NCBI GenBank assembly: GCA_947650365.1
Contig: OX393556.1
Span: 78,359,579-78,423,578 of the forward strand
From: Chamaelirium japonicum
Lineage: Eukaryota; Streptophyta; Magnoliopsida; Liliales; Melanthiaceae
Length of the DNA: 64,000 nucleotides
Direction of reading: 5' to 3'
Shown here one piece after another: positions 1-10,883 of this stretch. Every line of letters starts with the position of its first letter. The first letter of the stretch is position 1. The position numbers were made by a program, and so were the translations under genes. The notes under the pieces were generated by a model. It saw only the letters and a program-made list of their open reading frames with translations, made no database searches and was not told the origin of the DNA.

Positions 1-1043
1 TTGCCGATCGGACGAGTTTGTCCGATCGGTAAAAATTATCCGGTCAAGGTTCGAGTGATCGGCAAAAAACCTTGGTTTTTTGCCAGATCCAGTAGAAATT
101 TGACCGATCAAATGATTTTTGCCGATCGGACAAGTTTGTCCGATCGGTAAAAATTATCCGGTCAAGGTTCGAGTGATCGGCAAAAAACCTTGGTTTTTTG
201 CCAGATCCAGTAGAAATTTGACCGATCGAATGATTTTTGCCGATCGGACAAGTTTGTCCGATCGGTAAAAATTATCCGGTCAAGGTTCGAGTGATCGGCA
301 AAAAACCTTAGTTTTTTGCCAGATCCAGTAGAACTTTGACCGATCAAATGATTTTTGCCGATCGGACAAGTTTGTCCGATCGGTAAAAATTATCCGGTCA
401 AGGTTCGAGTGATCGGCAAAAAACCTTGGTTTTTTGCCAGATCCAGTAGAAATTTGACCGATCAAATGATTTTTGCCGATCGGACAAGTTTGTCCGATCG
501 GTAAAAAATTATCCGGTCAAGGTTCAAGTGATCGGCAAAAAACCTTGGTTTTTTGCCAGATCTAGTAGAAATTTGACCGATCAAATGATTTTTGCCGATC
601 GGACAAGTTTGTCCGATCGGTAAAAATTATCCGGTCAAGGTTCGAGTGATCGGCAAAAAACCTTGGTTTTTTGCCAGATCCAGTAGAAATTTGACCGATC
701 AAATGATTTTTGCCGATCGGACAAGTTTGTCTGATCGGTAAAAAATTATCCGGTCAAGGTTCGAGTGATCGGCAAAAAACCTTGGTTTTTTGCCAGATCT
801 AGTAGAAATTTGACCGATCAAATGATTTTTGCCGATCGGACAAGTTTGTCCGATCGGTAAAAATTATCCGGTCAAGGTTCGAGTGATCGGCAAAAAACCT
901 TGGTTTTTTGCCAGATCCAGTAGAAATTTGACCGATCAAATGATTTTTGCCGATCGGACAAGTTTGTCCGATCGGTAAAAATTATCCGATCAAGGTTCGA
1001 GTGATCGGCAAAAAACCTTGGTTTTTTGCCAAATCTAGTAGAA
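1..1043. repeat. 118-bp tandem satellite array (about 9 units)
   Basis: About nine head-to-tail monomers repeat with a 118-bp period; the motif GCCGATCGGACAAGTTTG recurs at 3 (one change), 121, 239 and onward. Each monomer contains two hairpins: a 12-bp arm CCGATCGGACAA, a 2-bp loop and its complement, and GGCAAAAAACC facing GGTTTTTTGCC. Differences between monomers are scattered single bases and 1-bp indels. The array continues off the left edge. Its right end, a truncated monomer, runs directly into the coding stretch of the next gene. Tat/Ogre elements are known to seed satellites from their untranslated regions; that this array arose so is my inference. Confidence 0.95.
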
Positions 1044-3183
1044 ATTTGAAAGATTAGTTGAAAGTTTTGAACCTGCCCTTAGAGAGGGTTTCATAACTGT
1101 TCCATTCTTCGATCTGACGGGTGTGTCTGCTCTTCGGCCGATCGAGGACACTATTGGTTCTGATAAGCTTTACACTGACTGGCCGCTGTCAGTGTCTGGT
1201 GCCTGGACCCCGATGTCTATTCCTGAGGTCCCGCGATATAATGTGCATGATGAAATAGACATGTTCAGTGTAGGAGGAGCTCTTGCGTGGTCTCCGGAGC
1301 AGGTGGGAGCTGTTGATAATCTCTTCCTGGAATTAACCTGCGGGACCCGATCTTGGAAGCAGTTCTCGAACTGCCCAGTTCGACACGGCAAGGCCAACCT
1401 TCTCCACCGATCGAAGGCCCGCTATGAAGATAATGAGGTCATCTACTCAGATTACGAGGAGGACCCTCAGTCTGGAAAAATTGTTAGGAGGCTTCGGTTT
1501 GAGAAGAAGGTTTATGGAGCCAGGTGCGCACTTCCCTCGGAGGAGAAACTGGTAACTCCGAAGGGGCCAGCAAGGAAGAAAAGGAAAGTGCTAGTTGAGG
1601 AGGAGAAGAAAAAAGAAGAAGAGGGGGAAGAAGAGGAAGGTGAAGAGGAAGGTGAAGACGATGGTGATGATGATGATTCCGACGACAACAGCGACAGTGG
1701 TGAAGGAAATGGAGACGATGGTGAGGACGAAGGACATGGGGGTGGCGAGGAAGAAATTCCTCCCACCCCCACTGGTGGTACCGAAGGACATGGGGGTGGT
1801 GAGGAAGAAATTCCTTCCACCCCCATTGGTAAGGCCGATGAGGATTCACAGCCGATCCTTATTGACCAAGTTAAAGCTCGCAAGATGGAAGCGGTCATGG
1901 ATGCAACGGGCGATGGCCCTAAGGTGATTCCTACTTACGACTTCGGGGAGTTGAAAAAGAACCCGCTGCGCTTCAAGATTAGGATATCGGGGAGTGGTGG
2001 GGTTGGAAGCAACCCTGCACCTCTCGATCAAATACCTCCCGAGGTTCCCCGTCTCGAAGGGGCGACAATAAGTGGGGGTGTGGAGGTTGAACAACCCCCA
2101 CCCCCTTCGCGATCTCTGGCGGAGGAAGTTGCTGCTATGGTGGCAGGGCTTACCTCCTCGAGTGGACAAGAAGACAAAGGGGGAGCATCACCTCCTCGAG
2201 ATGTTCCCTCTCCTGCTCACTTGGAGAGAGGAAGCCGGGTGGGTGATGCTACTCCTCATCCTTTGCCAGAGCCAACCCCCACCAAGGAGAAATCGACCCC
2301 CAAGGGTAAGAGCTCCGACAGTGGGAAGGGAAAGGCTCCCCAAGTCGAGGCTTCAGGTATCTGTACTAACCTGTTTTGATTGACTTCCTTGTCTTTGAAG
2401 CTCGAAAATATACTAACACTTAGAATTGCTGCATGGATTGTAGGTACACCTACTGGCCCGGCTAAGAAGAAGATAAGGAGTTTGGGTGATGTTGACATCA
2501 ATCATCCCACTAACACGATCCGGAAGCTTTGCAATCTTCCGGATGCTACTTTTGAAGAAGCCTTCGATCGGCTTGAAATAGTGGTATGTGCATATGCTTG
2601 ACCGATCATTTGAGTTGTATCTTCAGAATAATTCTAACTCTTTGTCCATTTGCAGAATTCAGCAGTTTTGAATGTCGCGACCAAGCTCTCCATGAAGGCG
2701 GGAGCAAAAGAAGCTTCAGCTGAAGTCTCCCGCTTAGCTGCCGCACTGGAGGTCGTAAGCGAGGAGAGGGATAAGCTGAGGGAGGCTCTATCCTCAAAGA
2801 AGAAAGCATTGAAGGCCAAGACCGAGGCCCTTCGCAAGGAGAAGTTGGAGAGCAAGGGCTGGCAGAATGGATACGAGGCCCGGGGTCACGAGCTTGAAGA
2901 TTTGAAGAAACGATTTTTCAGGATCGAGAACTTGGGCTTCGATCGTGCGGCTCGAATAAAGGAGCTGGAGGCTCAACTTGCTGCTTCAGCAGAGACTCAT
3001 AAGAAGGAGCTGGAACATATGCGGAGTGAGTGTCAGAGCTACAGGGAAACAGCTGAGAAGGCAGCAGAAGCACTCAGGGTCCATGTTGCCAGTGTCCGAT
3101 CCTCTAAGGCATCAGTGGCGAGCAAAGCTCGTGCTGGATCTGAGGGGAAGAAGTCGCGTGCGCAGAGTGTGGCCAAGCCTTGA
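1044..3183 (+). CDS. Opposite-strand accessory gene of the gag-only element (three exons, acidic and coiled-coil protein)
   Basis: Three exons, 1044-2356, 2444-2583 and 2656-3183, have GT-AG borders and phases (1, then 0) that keep one frame through to the TGA at 3181. No ATG begins it: the frame opens at the satellite border, so an upstream exon or the true start is missing or separated by the array. From 1123 the protein shows a globular part, a strongly basic RKKRKV stretch about 151-156 residues in that resembles a nuclear-localisation signal, a long Glu/Asp run, a Gly/Pro-rich linker with a duplicated EGHGGGEEEIP segment, and in exon 3 a heptad-rich coiled coil of about 130 residues with a basic tail. 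Similar proteins occur as extra ORFs in Tat-type gypsy elements; the function is unknown. It converges on gag. Confidence 0.7.
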
Positions 3184-3339
3184 GATCTTCTGTCGTCTTT
3201 TCTGTCGCTGTTTGATACTTGTAAACTCTTAAAATATAGCAGCTCACTTTTGTACCTGGCACATTTTGATAATAGAAGATATCTCTTTGGTGTTTGAAAA
3301 TTGGATTTCTTGAGTTGAATGTCTTTGAATGTCCTGTTC

Positions 3340-3800
3340 TGGATAGCATTGAAATATTTGAATACATATACACACTTGAATGCAAAGGGATGAGTCGCAA
3401 CTCGATCACCCAAACTGTTGAATAACTTGAAAATTGAACTTTGTTGGAGCACGACTTGAAATCGTTAACATTTGTACGTGAGGGGTTGAGTCGCAACTCA
3501 AGCACCCAAACTTGTTAGACGATATTGAAATTGAAGGTTGTGTTGTAGCACAACTTGAAATCGTTAACATTTGCGTGTAAGGGGTTGAGTCGCAACTCAA
3601 GCACCCAAACTTGTTAAACGATATTTGAAATTGAAAGTCATTTAACGTTTGCACGTAAGGGGTAGTGTCGCAACACGAACTCCCAAACTCGTTAAATGAC
3701 CAGTGACTTGAAGGTTGTGTTGTAGCACAACCCGAAACCGTTTAACATTTGCGTGTAAGGGGTTGAGTCGCAACTCAATCACCCAAACTTGTTAAACGAC
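3340..3800. repeat. Degenerate ~100-bp tandem repeat
   Basis: The phrase CACCCAAACTTGTTA, preceded by GTCGCAACTCAA, recurs at intervals of about 95, 100, 79 and 99 bp, giving four to five units. Each unit includes TTGTGTTGTAGCACAA, a short inverted repeat. It lies between the 3' ends of the opposite-strand gene and gag, where an autonomous relative would carry pol. The rest of 3184-4121 shows no coding signal. Confidence 0.85.
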
Positions 3801-4121
3801 CTGGTAATTTGAATGCTGATAACTTTGAGCTTGAATGTAGATAGCTTGAAACTGCTCCAGAATTTGAATTGATAAGATGAACATTTGAAAGCAATCTTTA
3901 TCCAGTTTGGAATTTACATCGAGGATAGAGCATTTTGAAATGTCTAGCTTTCCAAGTTTGTGGCAATTGATAGGATCCTTTGCTTTCTCCTGATTTCGAT
4001 CATGTCTGGACTTTCCCAGTTGGGAGCTAGTTTCCTGCTGCTGTGTTTTCTGGCAATACGAATAGTTGCTTGAAAGTTGATCATCTCTAACCCCCAGATC
4101 TTTCAATCTCAAGGGAGATCT

Positions 4122-5726
4122 TCACTGTCGATGCTTGACGGAATGATCTTGCCCGCCTTTGACAAATTCTTGGAGATGTCCTATACGTAGCAGATCTTCC
4201 AAATGATACTTTAGCCGGTGGCATTGATCGGTAGAATGCCCATGACTGCGATGGAAATCACAGTAGACTGTTTTATCTGCAGTGAACTTGGTGTCGGGCT
4301 GCAGTGGATTAGGCCATCGGAGGAACTCTTCGTGCTGAATGCGATCGAGGATTTGCTCGATTGGTAAATTCCACTCGGTGAAAGTGGTCTTGTTTGGAGG
4401 AGATCGACGTCCATTATTTCTTGACCGCTTATTGGCTGGAGGGGCTGCTACCTCAGCATTGTGGGTTTTTGCAGCATACTTTGGAGTTTCTCTTTCAACA
4501 GGCTTTCGCGTCGTCTCTCGCCCTTTCCGAGCGACTTGATCATCTTCGACCTCGATCTCTCTCTAGATTCGATCGAACATAGCCCCCAGAGAAGGAGGAG
4601 GATTGCGGATGAAGTCGTTGTAGATGTGTAGATCGAATCGGAGAGCGTTCTGGAAAGCCAACATGATGGCTTCATCATCCAGATGTCTTCCAGAGAGGGC
4701 AGCGTGCTCGTTGCGAAATCTCCTAGTGAAATTTCGGAGAGTCTCGTCAGCACCCATCCTCAGCCGATAGAGAGAGTCCAGCTTCTTCTCGGGCTTCAGA
4801 TTAAGCTGATAATGCTGCGCAAAGAGTTTAGCCAAAACATCGAACTGGGTGATGGACCCAGCTCGGAGATTATGATACCAGTCGAGCGACGGTTTATCGA
4901 GACTTCCTGCGAAGGTGCGGCAGAGCACATTGTTTTCTTCTTCGTGCGGCGTTAAGGCTTGCTTGAAGGCAAGGATGTGGAGAGTAGGATCTCCTCTGAT
5001 GCAGTTGAATTTGGGGAGGATTGGAGTTCTCCATCCCCTTGGAAATGTTGTCTCAAAGAGACTTCGATGTAGAGGCCCGGCAGAAGAATAGCCATCCCTG
5101 CGACCATGTCCTCGACCTAGAGGTGGGTCAAGAGGCAAGATCGCAAGGTCTTGCTCAGGCATCGAAGTATTTGCCGGTTGAAGTCGATGTCGGAGGTCCG
5201 ATCCAAGCCCACGCTGAAGTGGAATGGAAGGGGAAACTCGACTCTTTGAAGGAGCGCCTTTCATTTGGTGCCTCCTTGGTATGTTGAGTTTTGAAGGTGT
5301 CCTCTTGTCGCAGTTGCGGCCAGAAGACGATTGGGAAGACTCGTCTTTGAGGCGATCCCAAACACTTTGCTTCCAGGGGGTAGCAGAGGGAGTTGGATCA
5401 CGTCGAATCCTCTCGAGGGCAGTAGTACCCATTGACCTCCGTTGTTCGGAGTGGATGGAATGTCGAGGAAGATCGACTCTCTCGCTTGTGGAGGGGATTG
5501 GAAGAGCGATTCCAGCCTCGGAGGCTGCCTTCTTCAGAGCATCCCTCTCAGCAGTGAGGGTGGCATTCTGTTTTGCCAATTGAAGCAGCTGGAAGTCGAC
5601 TGCAGAGATTTGGTAGGTCGATGGAGGGTCTTCAGCAGGAGCGGGTGTTGTTTGCCCAATCGACTGTCGCGCGGGGTGGGCGATAGGTCGATCGACAGAT
5701 TTGCCACTCCTTGAACGAATCCCCAT
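4122..5726 (-). CDS. Gag polyprotein of the gag-only element (one internal stop)
   Basis: The minus-strand frame runs from an ATG at 5726 to TGA at 4122-4124, about 534 codons, interrupted by one TAG at 4563-4565. The N-terminal third is Pro/Ser-rich with a short helical stretch. The central region (about residues 230-385) is a retrotransposon Gag capsid-type domain, with the signatures RGDPTLHILAFKQAL, FAGSLDKPSLDWYHNL and ETLRNFTRRFRNEHAAL. Near the C terminus a Cys/His segment (CDFHRSHGHSTDQC) resembles the nucleic-acid-binding region of Tat-type Gags. It ends in a true stop with no protease behind it. Gag would package element RNA into virus-like particles. The TAG is one C-to-T change from CAG, so it looks like decay. 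Confidence 0.8.
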
Positions 5727-5978
5727 CTCGGGGACAACAAGGGGCTATCCGAAGTTGAGCCTTTGACTCATTGAACGAGTCTCAGGACGAGGTTGTTGTT
5801 GAGTGTTACTTCCTTCTGGTTGACCTTGATGTTTTGTCCTCGCCATTCAGAGAGCGAAAGGTGCAATGAGAGTGCCGTTCAGTTGTATGATCAACCGAGA
5901 GGGCGAGGAAGTTTGACTATCAAGATCAGTTGTAGGTTCAACCGATCAAGTAGTAACGGAGAGTTGGACTTTTTGATC

Positions 5979-6001
5979 GGATCCCACAGACGGCGCCAAA
6001 C
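5979..6001 (-). other. Primer-binding site next to the 5' LTR
   Basis: Directly inside the LTR, the minus strand reads TTGGCGCCGTCTGTGGGATC. The leading TGGCGCC is the form expected for pairing with a tRNA 3' end ending in CCA, and this TGGCGCCGTCTGTGGG type is familiar from plant gypsy elements. I do not assign the tRNA with certainty. Confidence 0.75.
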
Positions 6002-6878
6002 TGTGGGGGAAAATCTTCGTGCCGACCCGAAGACTCTCGCAGCACCAGTCAATTGAAGGTTCGAGTTGAAGATCGTTGATCGATCTGTCAATTGGATTTG
6101 AAGTTACCTCTTTCGATATGTAAACAGAGAGGCAATCAGAGAGAGTTTGACACAAGAGATTGATCTCAGAGTTCAGCCGAAGCCTACGTCTCCGTGCTAT
6201 AGGGAGCAACCCGAATTCACTAACACTTATGCTGGAGTGATCTCGGCAGGCCGAGCATCACTGTAAACACTGATCTCTTCGAGAGAAAAAGAAGATCAAA
6301 GAGAGGTGGAAGATGGGAAGTTGGAAATCCCAGAGCTCTGGTTTTAGAACTGAGAATTCGATCCATTTACATTCGAAGGCTCTGCTATTTATAGGATTCC
6401 CGGGGAGAAATTCCGGGGCAAATGGCGGTTTTCTGCTGTCGTATCTGGGATTCTCCAGGTAAAGCTAGTAGGCCCTGCTACCGTCTTCTGGGGGATTCCA
6501 CAGGTTCGTGGGCCTATCGGACGGGGCCGATGGGTCCCGCGGTGGTCCTCGTGGGCCCACCAGGCAGGGCTGGTGGGTCCCATGGTAGTCTTCGTGGTCC
6601 CACCAGGCAGGGCCGGTGGGTCCCGTGGTAGTCTCCGTGGTCCCACCAGGCAGGGCCGGTAGGTCCCGTGGTAGTCTTCGTGGTCCCACCAGGCAGGGCC
6701 GGTGGGTCCCGTGGTAGTATTCGTGGTCTCACCAGGCAGGGTCGGTGGGTCCCGCGGTAGTCTTCGTGATCTCACCAGGCAGGGCCGGTGGGTCCCGCGG
6801 TAGTCTTCGTGGTCCTACCAAGCAGGGCCGGTGGGTCCCGCGGTAGTTGGTAAACTTCTGCCAAAATTTGCACCCACA
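6002..6878 (-). mobile_element. 5' LTR of the gag-only element (877 bp)
   Basis: Bounded by TGTGGGGG and CACCCACA on the plus strand. It is clearly the same family as the solo LTR at 28334-29173 and more distantly 60367-61026; shared blocks include GGAAAATCTTCGTGCCGACC, the TATA region and the terminal CAAAATTTGCACCCACA. On the minus strand CTATAAATAG (about 6387-6396) is a good TATA box, so transcription leftward into gag is expected. A 43-bp minisatellite fills the third of the LTR upstream of that TATA box. The element sits inside sequence that ends at 7113 as a MULE terminus. Confidence 0.9.
6556..6850. repeat. 43-bp minisatellite inside the LTR (about 7 copies)
   Basis: Units built around CCACCAGGCAGGGCCGGTGG repeat every 43 bp (for example 6561, 6604, 6647). 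The same minisatellite is in the solo LTR at 28890-29145 and, diverged, at 60845-60995. By its place upstream of the TATA box in the LTR's own orientation it would lie in U3. Confidence 0.9.
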
Positions 6879-7113
6879 CGATCCCCTCGATCGAACGGAT
6901 GGGAATCAAACCATCCATCAAACACACGGAACGACAGGATTTATACGGGATCAGACGGTCAGTAAGGCTGATCAGACGGGCGGGGGTTTGCGGGGGGGGG
7001 GGGGTTTGCACGCGGTTCGCAGCCGATCCGCGTCCGATCCGCGCGATCGGACGGCCATAATTTGACACCGCATCTATCAGGCCGGCAGCGCACGCCGCAG
7101 CCTATCACGCCTC
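6879..7113. mobile_element. Right terminus of a MULE (TIR fragment)
   Basis: The reverse complement of about 7030-7113 reads GATAGGCTGCGGCGTGCG, then GATAGATGCGGTGT and GGCCGTCCGATCG, matching the first ~85 bp of the MULE terminus at 7931 and the reverse complement of 29310-29394. It abuts a (TA)n tract at 7114, as those ends do. The matching left end must be beyond the LTR retrotransposon, off the window. No coding signal is visible in 6879-7030. Confidence 0.7.
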
Positions 7114-7125
7114 TATATATATATA

Positions 7126-7197
<72 letters not shown>
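7114..7197. repeat. (TA)n microsatellite
   Basis: Nearly pure TA dinucleotides, with one C interruption near 7126. It separates a MULE terminus from a GC-rich palindrome. Confidence 0.98.
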
Positions 7198-7199
<2 letters not shown>

Positions 7200-7335
7200 C
7201 ATGCTAGGTGCGGCGTGCGGTGCGTGCTGCGCCGCACCGCAGCCGTCTGATGCACCGCTGCGGTGCGTGCGATGCACGCAGCGGTGCATCAGACGGCTGC
7301 GATGCGACGCCGCACGCACCGCACGCCGCATTTTA
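7198..7335. repeat. GC-rich near-perfect palindrome set in TA repeats
   Basis: The left arm (from GCGGCGTGCGGTGCGTGC) and right arm (ending GCACGCACCGCACGCCGC) are inverse complements over about 58 bp with a few mismatches; the core CAGCCGTCTGATGCACCGCTG and its complement are perfect. The motif GCGGCGTGCGG is shared with the MULE termini nearby, so it may be a minimal foldback derivative of that family. Confidence 0.8.
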
Positions 7336-7345
7336 GAATTTCTCT

Positions 7346-7376
7346 GTATATATATATATACAGAGAGAGAAAGAAA

Positions 7377-7406
<30 letters not shown>
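7346..7406. repeat. (TA)n then (GA)n tract, left arm
   Basis: A short TA run is followed by GA-rich repeats. It is mirrored by (TC)n then (TA)n at 7809-7930, so the two tracts form complementary arms around the foldback element between them. Confidence 0.95.
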
Positions 7407-8540
<1,134 letters not shown>

Positions 8541-9161
8541 TTTTTTTTTTACTTAAGATCTGAGAAGAAAGCGAGCATACAGTCATGGAAGGAAGCCCGC
8601 ATCAAGCTCCCGCTGATCGACCTTGCTTCCAGATATGTGAGCAATCCTCAATCTTTGGTTGTACATTCTTTTGCATAACGTTTAGATGTTGTTTTACATT
8701 ATTTTGGGCTTTTGATTGATGGAATACATCCAAATAGGGAATCGAGAAAATAAGACATACATTCAACCTTTCAAAAATCTATTAAATAAGGCATACAATC
8801 ATAAAATACATACAAACAGGGAATTGAGAAAATAACAAGTCACTTATCCACCAATTAAATTTTCAAAATTCAAACTTTATGAAATGACTTTTAGAAAATT
8901 GATCAACAAAATGTGGCTAAGAAGCTTTAGAAACCTGATGCTTTAGAAAAATGTCTCCTCACTTTTAAACAAGAACAAAATACCTCCTTATTTAAAGTAA
9001 TAAGCCAAAAAGGTCTCAATTTTCTTCCAAATCATGTTTATACTTAATATTTATCACAATATTTAACCCTATATTTAACCTCATACCTTAGTATTATGCT
9101 TTATTAGTTATTGTATACGAATTCTATCAATTTAACACTTTGCTCAAATAATTAGATTTCG
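8541..9161 (+). other. Leader of the MULE transposase, no ORF
   Basis: AT-rich sequence between the terminal repeat and the transposase. Likely 5' untranslated or intronic; GGAAGCCCGCATCAAGCTCC near 8590 may be an early exon, but I cannot support a reading frame. Nothing else is seen. Confidence 0.4.
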
Positions 9162-10883
9162 ATGGAGCAAGGCGAAGCCTCTCTGAATATTGAAGACATG
9201 GAAGATTCTGAAATGTATATACCGCAAACTAACGAAGAATTGAAACCAAAAATAGGGATGATATTTGACTCAATAGAAGAAGGAAAAGTTTTTTATACAA
9301 AATATGCAAGGGAGGGAGCGTTTGGCATACGTAGCTCGTCTACGGGATATCATTCAAAAATAAAAGAGTTACAATATAAGGTTATTGTATGTGCTAAGGA
9401 GGAAACTCCCAATATAAGGCCGAGGCCTTTGGATGTTGAAGTTAGACGGAGAAGAAATGTTGTAAGAGCGGGTTGTAAATCATATATTCGGTTTACAAAA
9501 AATTCAGAGAGAAAATGGGCTGTCACAAAGTTTACGGAATGGCACAACCACCCTCTTGCAACACCAAGTAAAACTCATTTGTTTCCATTGCACCATCAAA
9601 TAACCCCAACAAAGAAGGTATTGTTTAAACAAGCGAAAACAGCAAATATAGGCATTTCAAAAACTATCTCACTTTTGGGAATTCAATCTGCTGGGTACGA
9701 GAACATTGGTTGCACAAAAAGAGATATCAGAAATTTGAATCAGAAGAAAAAACATGCTGAAAAGGAATATGATTCGTATAATTTATTGGAGCATTTTAAA
9801 ACTAACCAAGAAAGCAATCCTAGTTTTTTTTATGCTTTCGAATCTGATGATGAGGACAGATTAACACACTGCTTTTGGACTGATGGTAGGGCAAGAAAAG
9901 CATACCACTATTTTGGGGATGTTGTTGTATTCGATACAATATATAAAACAAATCAATACTCAATGATATTTGCACCTTTTACTGGAATTAATCACCATGG
10001 TCAGTCAACAGTTTTTGGTGCTGGATTTTTAAAGGATAAAAAACAGAGTCATTTGTTTGGTTGTTTCAGAAGTTTTTAGAAGCCATGAGTAACAAAGAGC
10101 CTGAAGTCATCATCACTTATCAGGATCCGGCAATAACAGTTGCTATTCGGATAGTACTCTTATGAGCACATCATCGATTCTGCATGTGGCATATCATGAG
10201 TAAGGTTTCTAAAAAATTAGGTGCAACGGTGTATGATAATAATTTTATCAATCTTTTTAAACATTGCATTTGGAACTCAGAAACTCCTAATGATTTTGAG
10301 GCAAAATGGAAAGATGTGATTGAAAACAATACACTGCAAAGTAACAAGTGGTTGATATCTCTTTACAAAATCCGTGCTAAATGGATACCGGCATACTCTA
10401 TGAATATTTTTACAGCAGGATGCAAGACAACACAGCGTAGTGAAAGTATGAACTCATTTTTTTCCAACTATGTGAGGAAGAAGAACACATTAGTTGAATT
10501 TTATACCAATTTTGAAATGACAGTCAAGAGAATGAGGAATCGTGAGTTAGAAGTCGACCATAGTTCTATTAATAGTAAGCCACAGATGAAAACAACTTTT
10601 GCAATGGAAAAACAAATGACAACTATTTATACACGGAGCATATTTAATTTATTTCAAGATGAACTGGTCGAAAGCATGCAATACGGTACAAATTCAACAA
10701 ATATAGATAGTTGTTCTATTACCTATACGGTAAAGAAAGAAGGAGAATTAAAATTGAAAATCGTGAAATATACGAAAGAAAATAATAAAGCAAGTTGCAG
10801 CTACGAAATATTTGTGACTGAAGGGGTTCCATGCAGACATCTGTTACTCGTTCTGAGATTGCAATTTGTCACCTCTTTACTGC
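9162..10883 (+). pseudogene. FAR1-type MULE transposase, N-terminal and central part
   Basis: The frame from ATG 9162 gives an acidic N-terminal stretch, then a FAR1-type DNA-binding domain (about residues 35-135: EEGKVFYTKYAREGAFGIRS, a C-rich middle and KFTEWHNHPLA), then the MULE transposase core with the first catalytic Asp in VVVFDTIYKTNQ. The frame stops at 10077 and resumes in another frame after about 100 bp (EAMSNKEPEVIITYQDPAIT carries the second Asp), then again from 10184 (MWHIMSKVSKKLG, the CxxWH-type segment, through TTQRSESMNSFF). A SWIM-like zinc motif begins at CSYEIFVTEGVPCRHLL. At 10884 a copia element interrupts the codons; the tail resumes at 20705. Plant FAR1/FHY3 regulators derive from such transposases. 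With frameshifts and the insertion it cannot make an active enzyme. Confidence 0.9.

Larger units (their letters stand above)
1..6878 (-). mobile_element. Gag-only (pol-less) gypsy LTR retrotransposon, 3' part outside window
   Basis: Read on the minus strand the order is 5' LTR (6878-6002), primer-binding site, gag (5726-4122), non-coding tandem repeats, an opposite-strand gene (1044-3183) and the satellite array. No reverse transcriptase, RNase H or integrase is detectable between gag and the opposite-strand gene, a gap of only about 0.9 kb, so the element looks non-autonomous and dependent on another element's pol. The 3' LTR must lie left of the window. The plan (gag, convergent opposite-strand ORF) parallels the complete Tat-lineage element at 42358-59016. 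The satellite could instead be a separate insertion. Confidence 0.75.

Noticed and set aside
1484..1898. His/Pro/Ser-rich minus-strand frames opposite the acidic region
   Set aside because: Shadows of the Glu/Asp-rich coding strand of the accessory gene.
6556..6850. Regular 43-bp repeats resembling a CRISPR array
   Set aside because: Repeats are contiguous without unique spacers, inside a plant LTR.
7062..7250. Frames encoding long Ile-Tyr repeats, here and at 7113, 7787, 29265, 29826 and 30384
   Set aside because: They are translations of (TA)n and (GA)n/(TC)n microsatellites.
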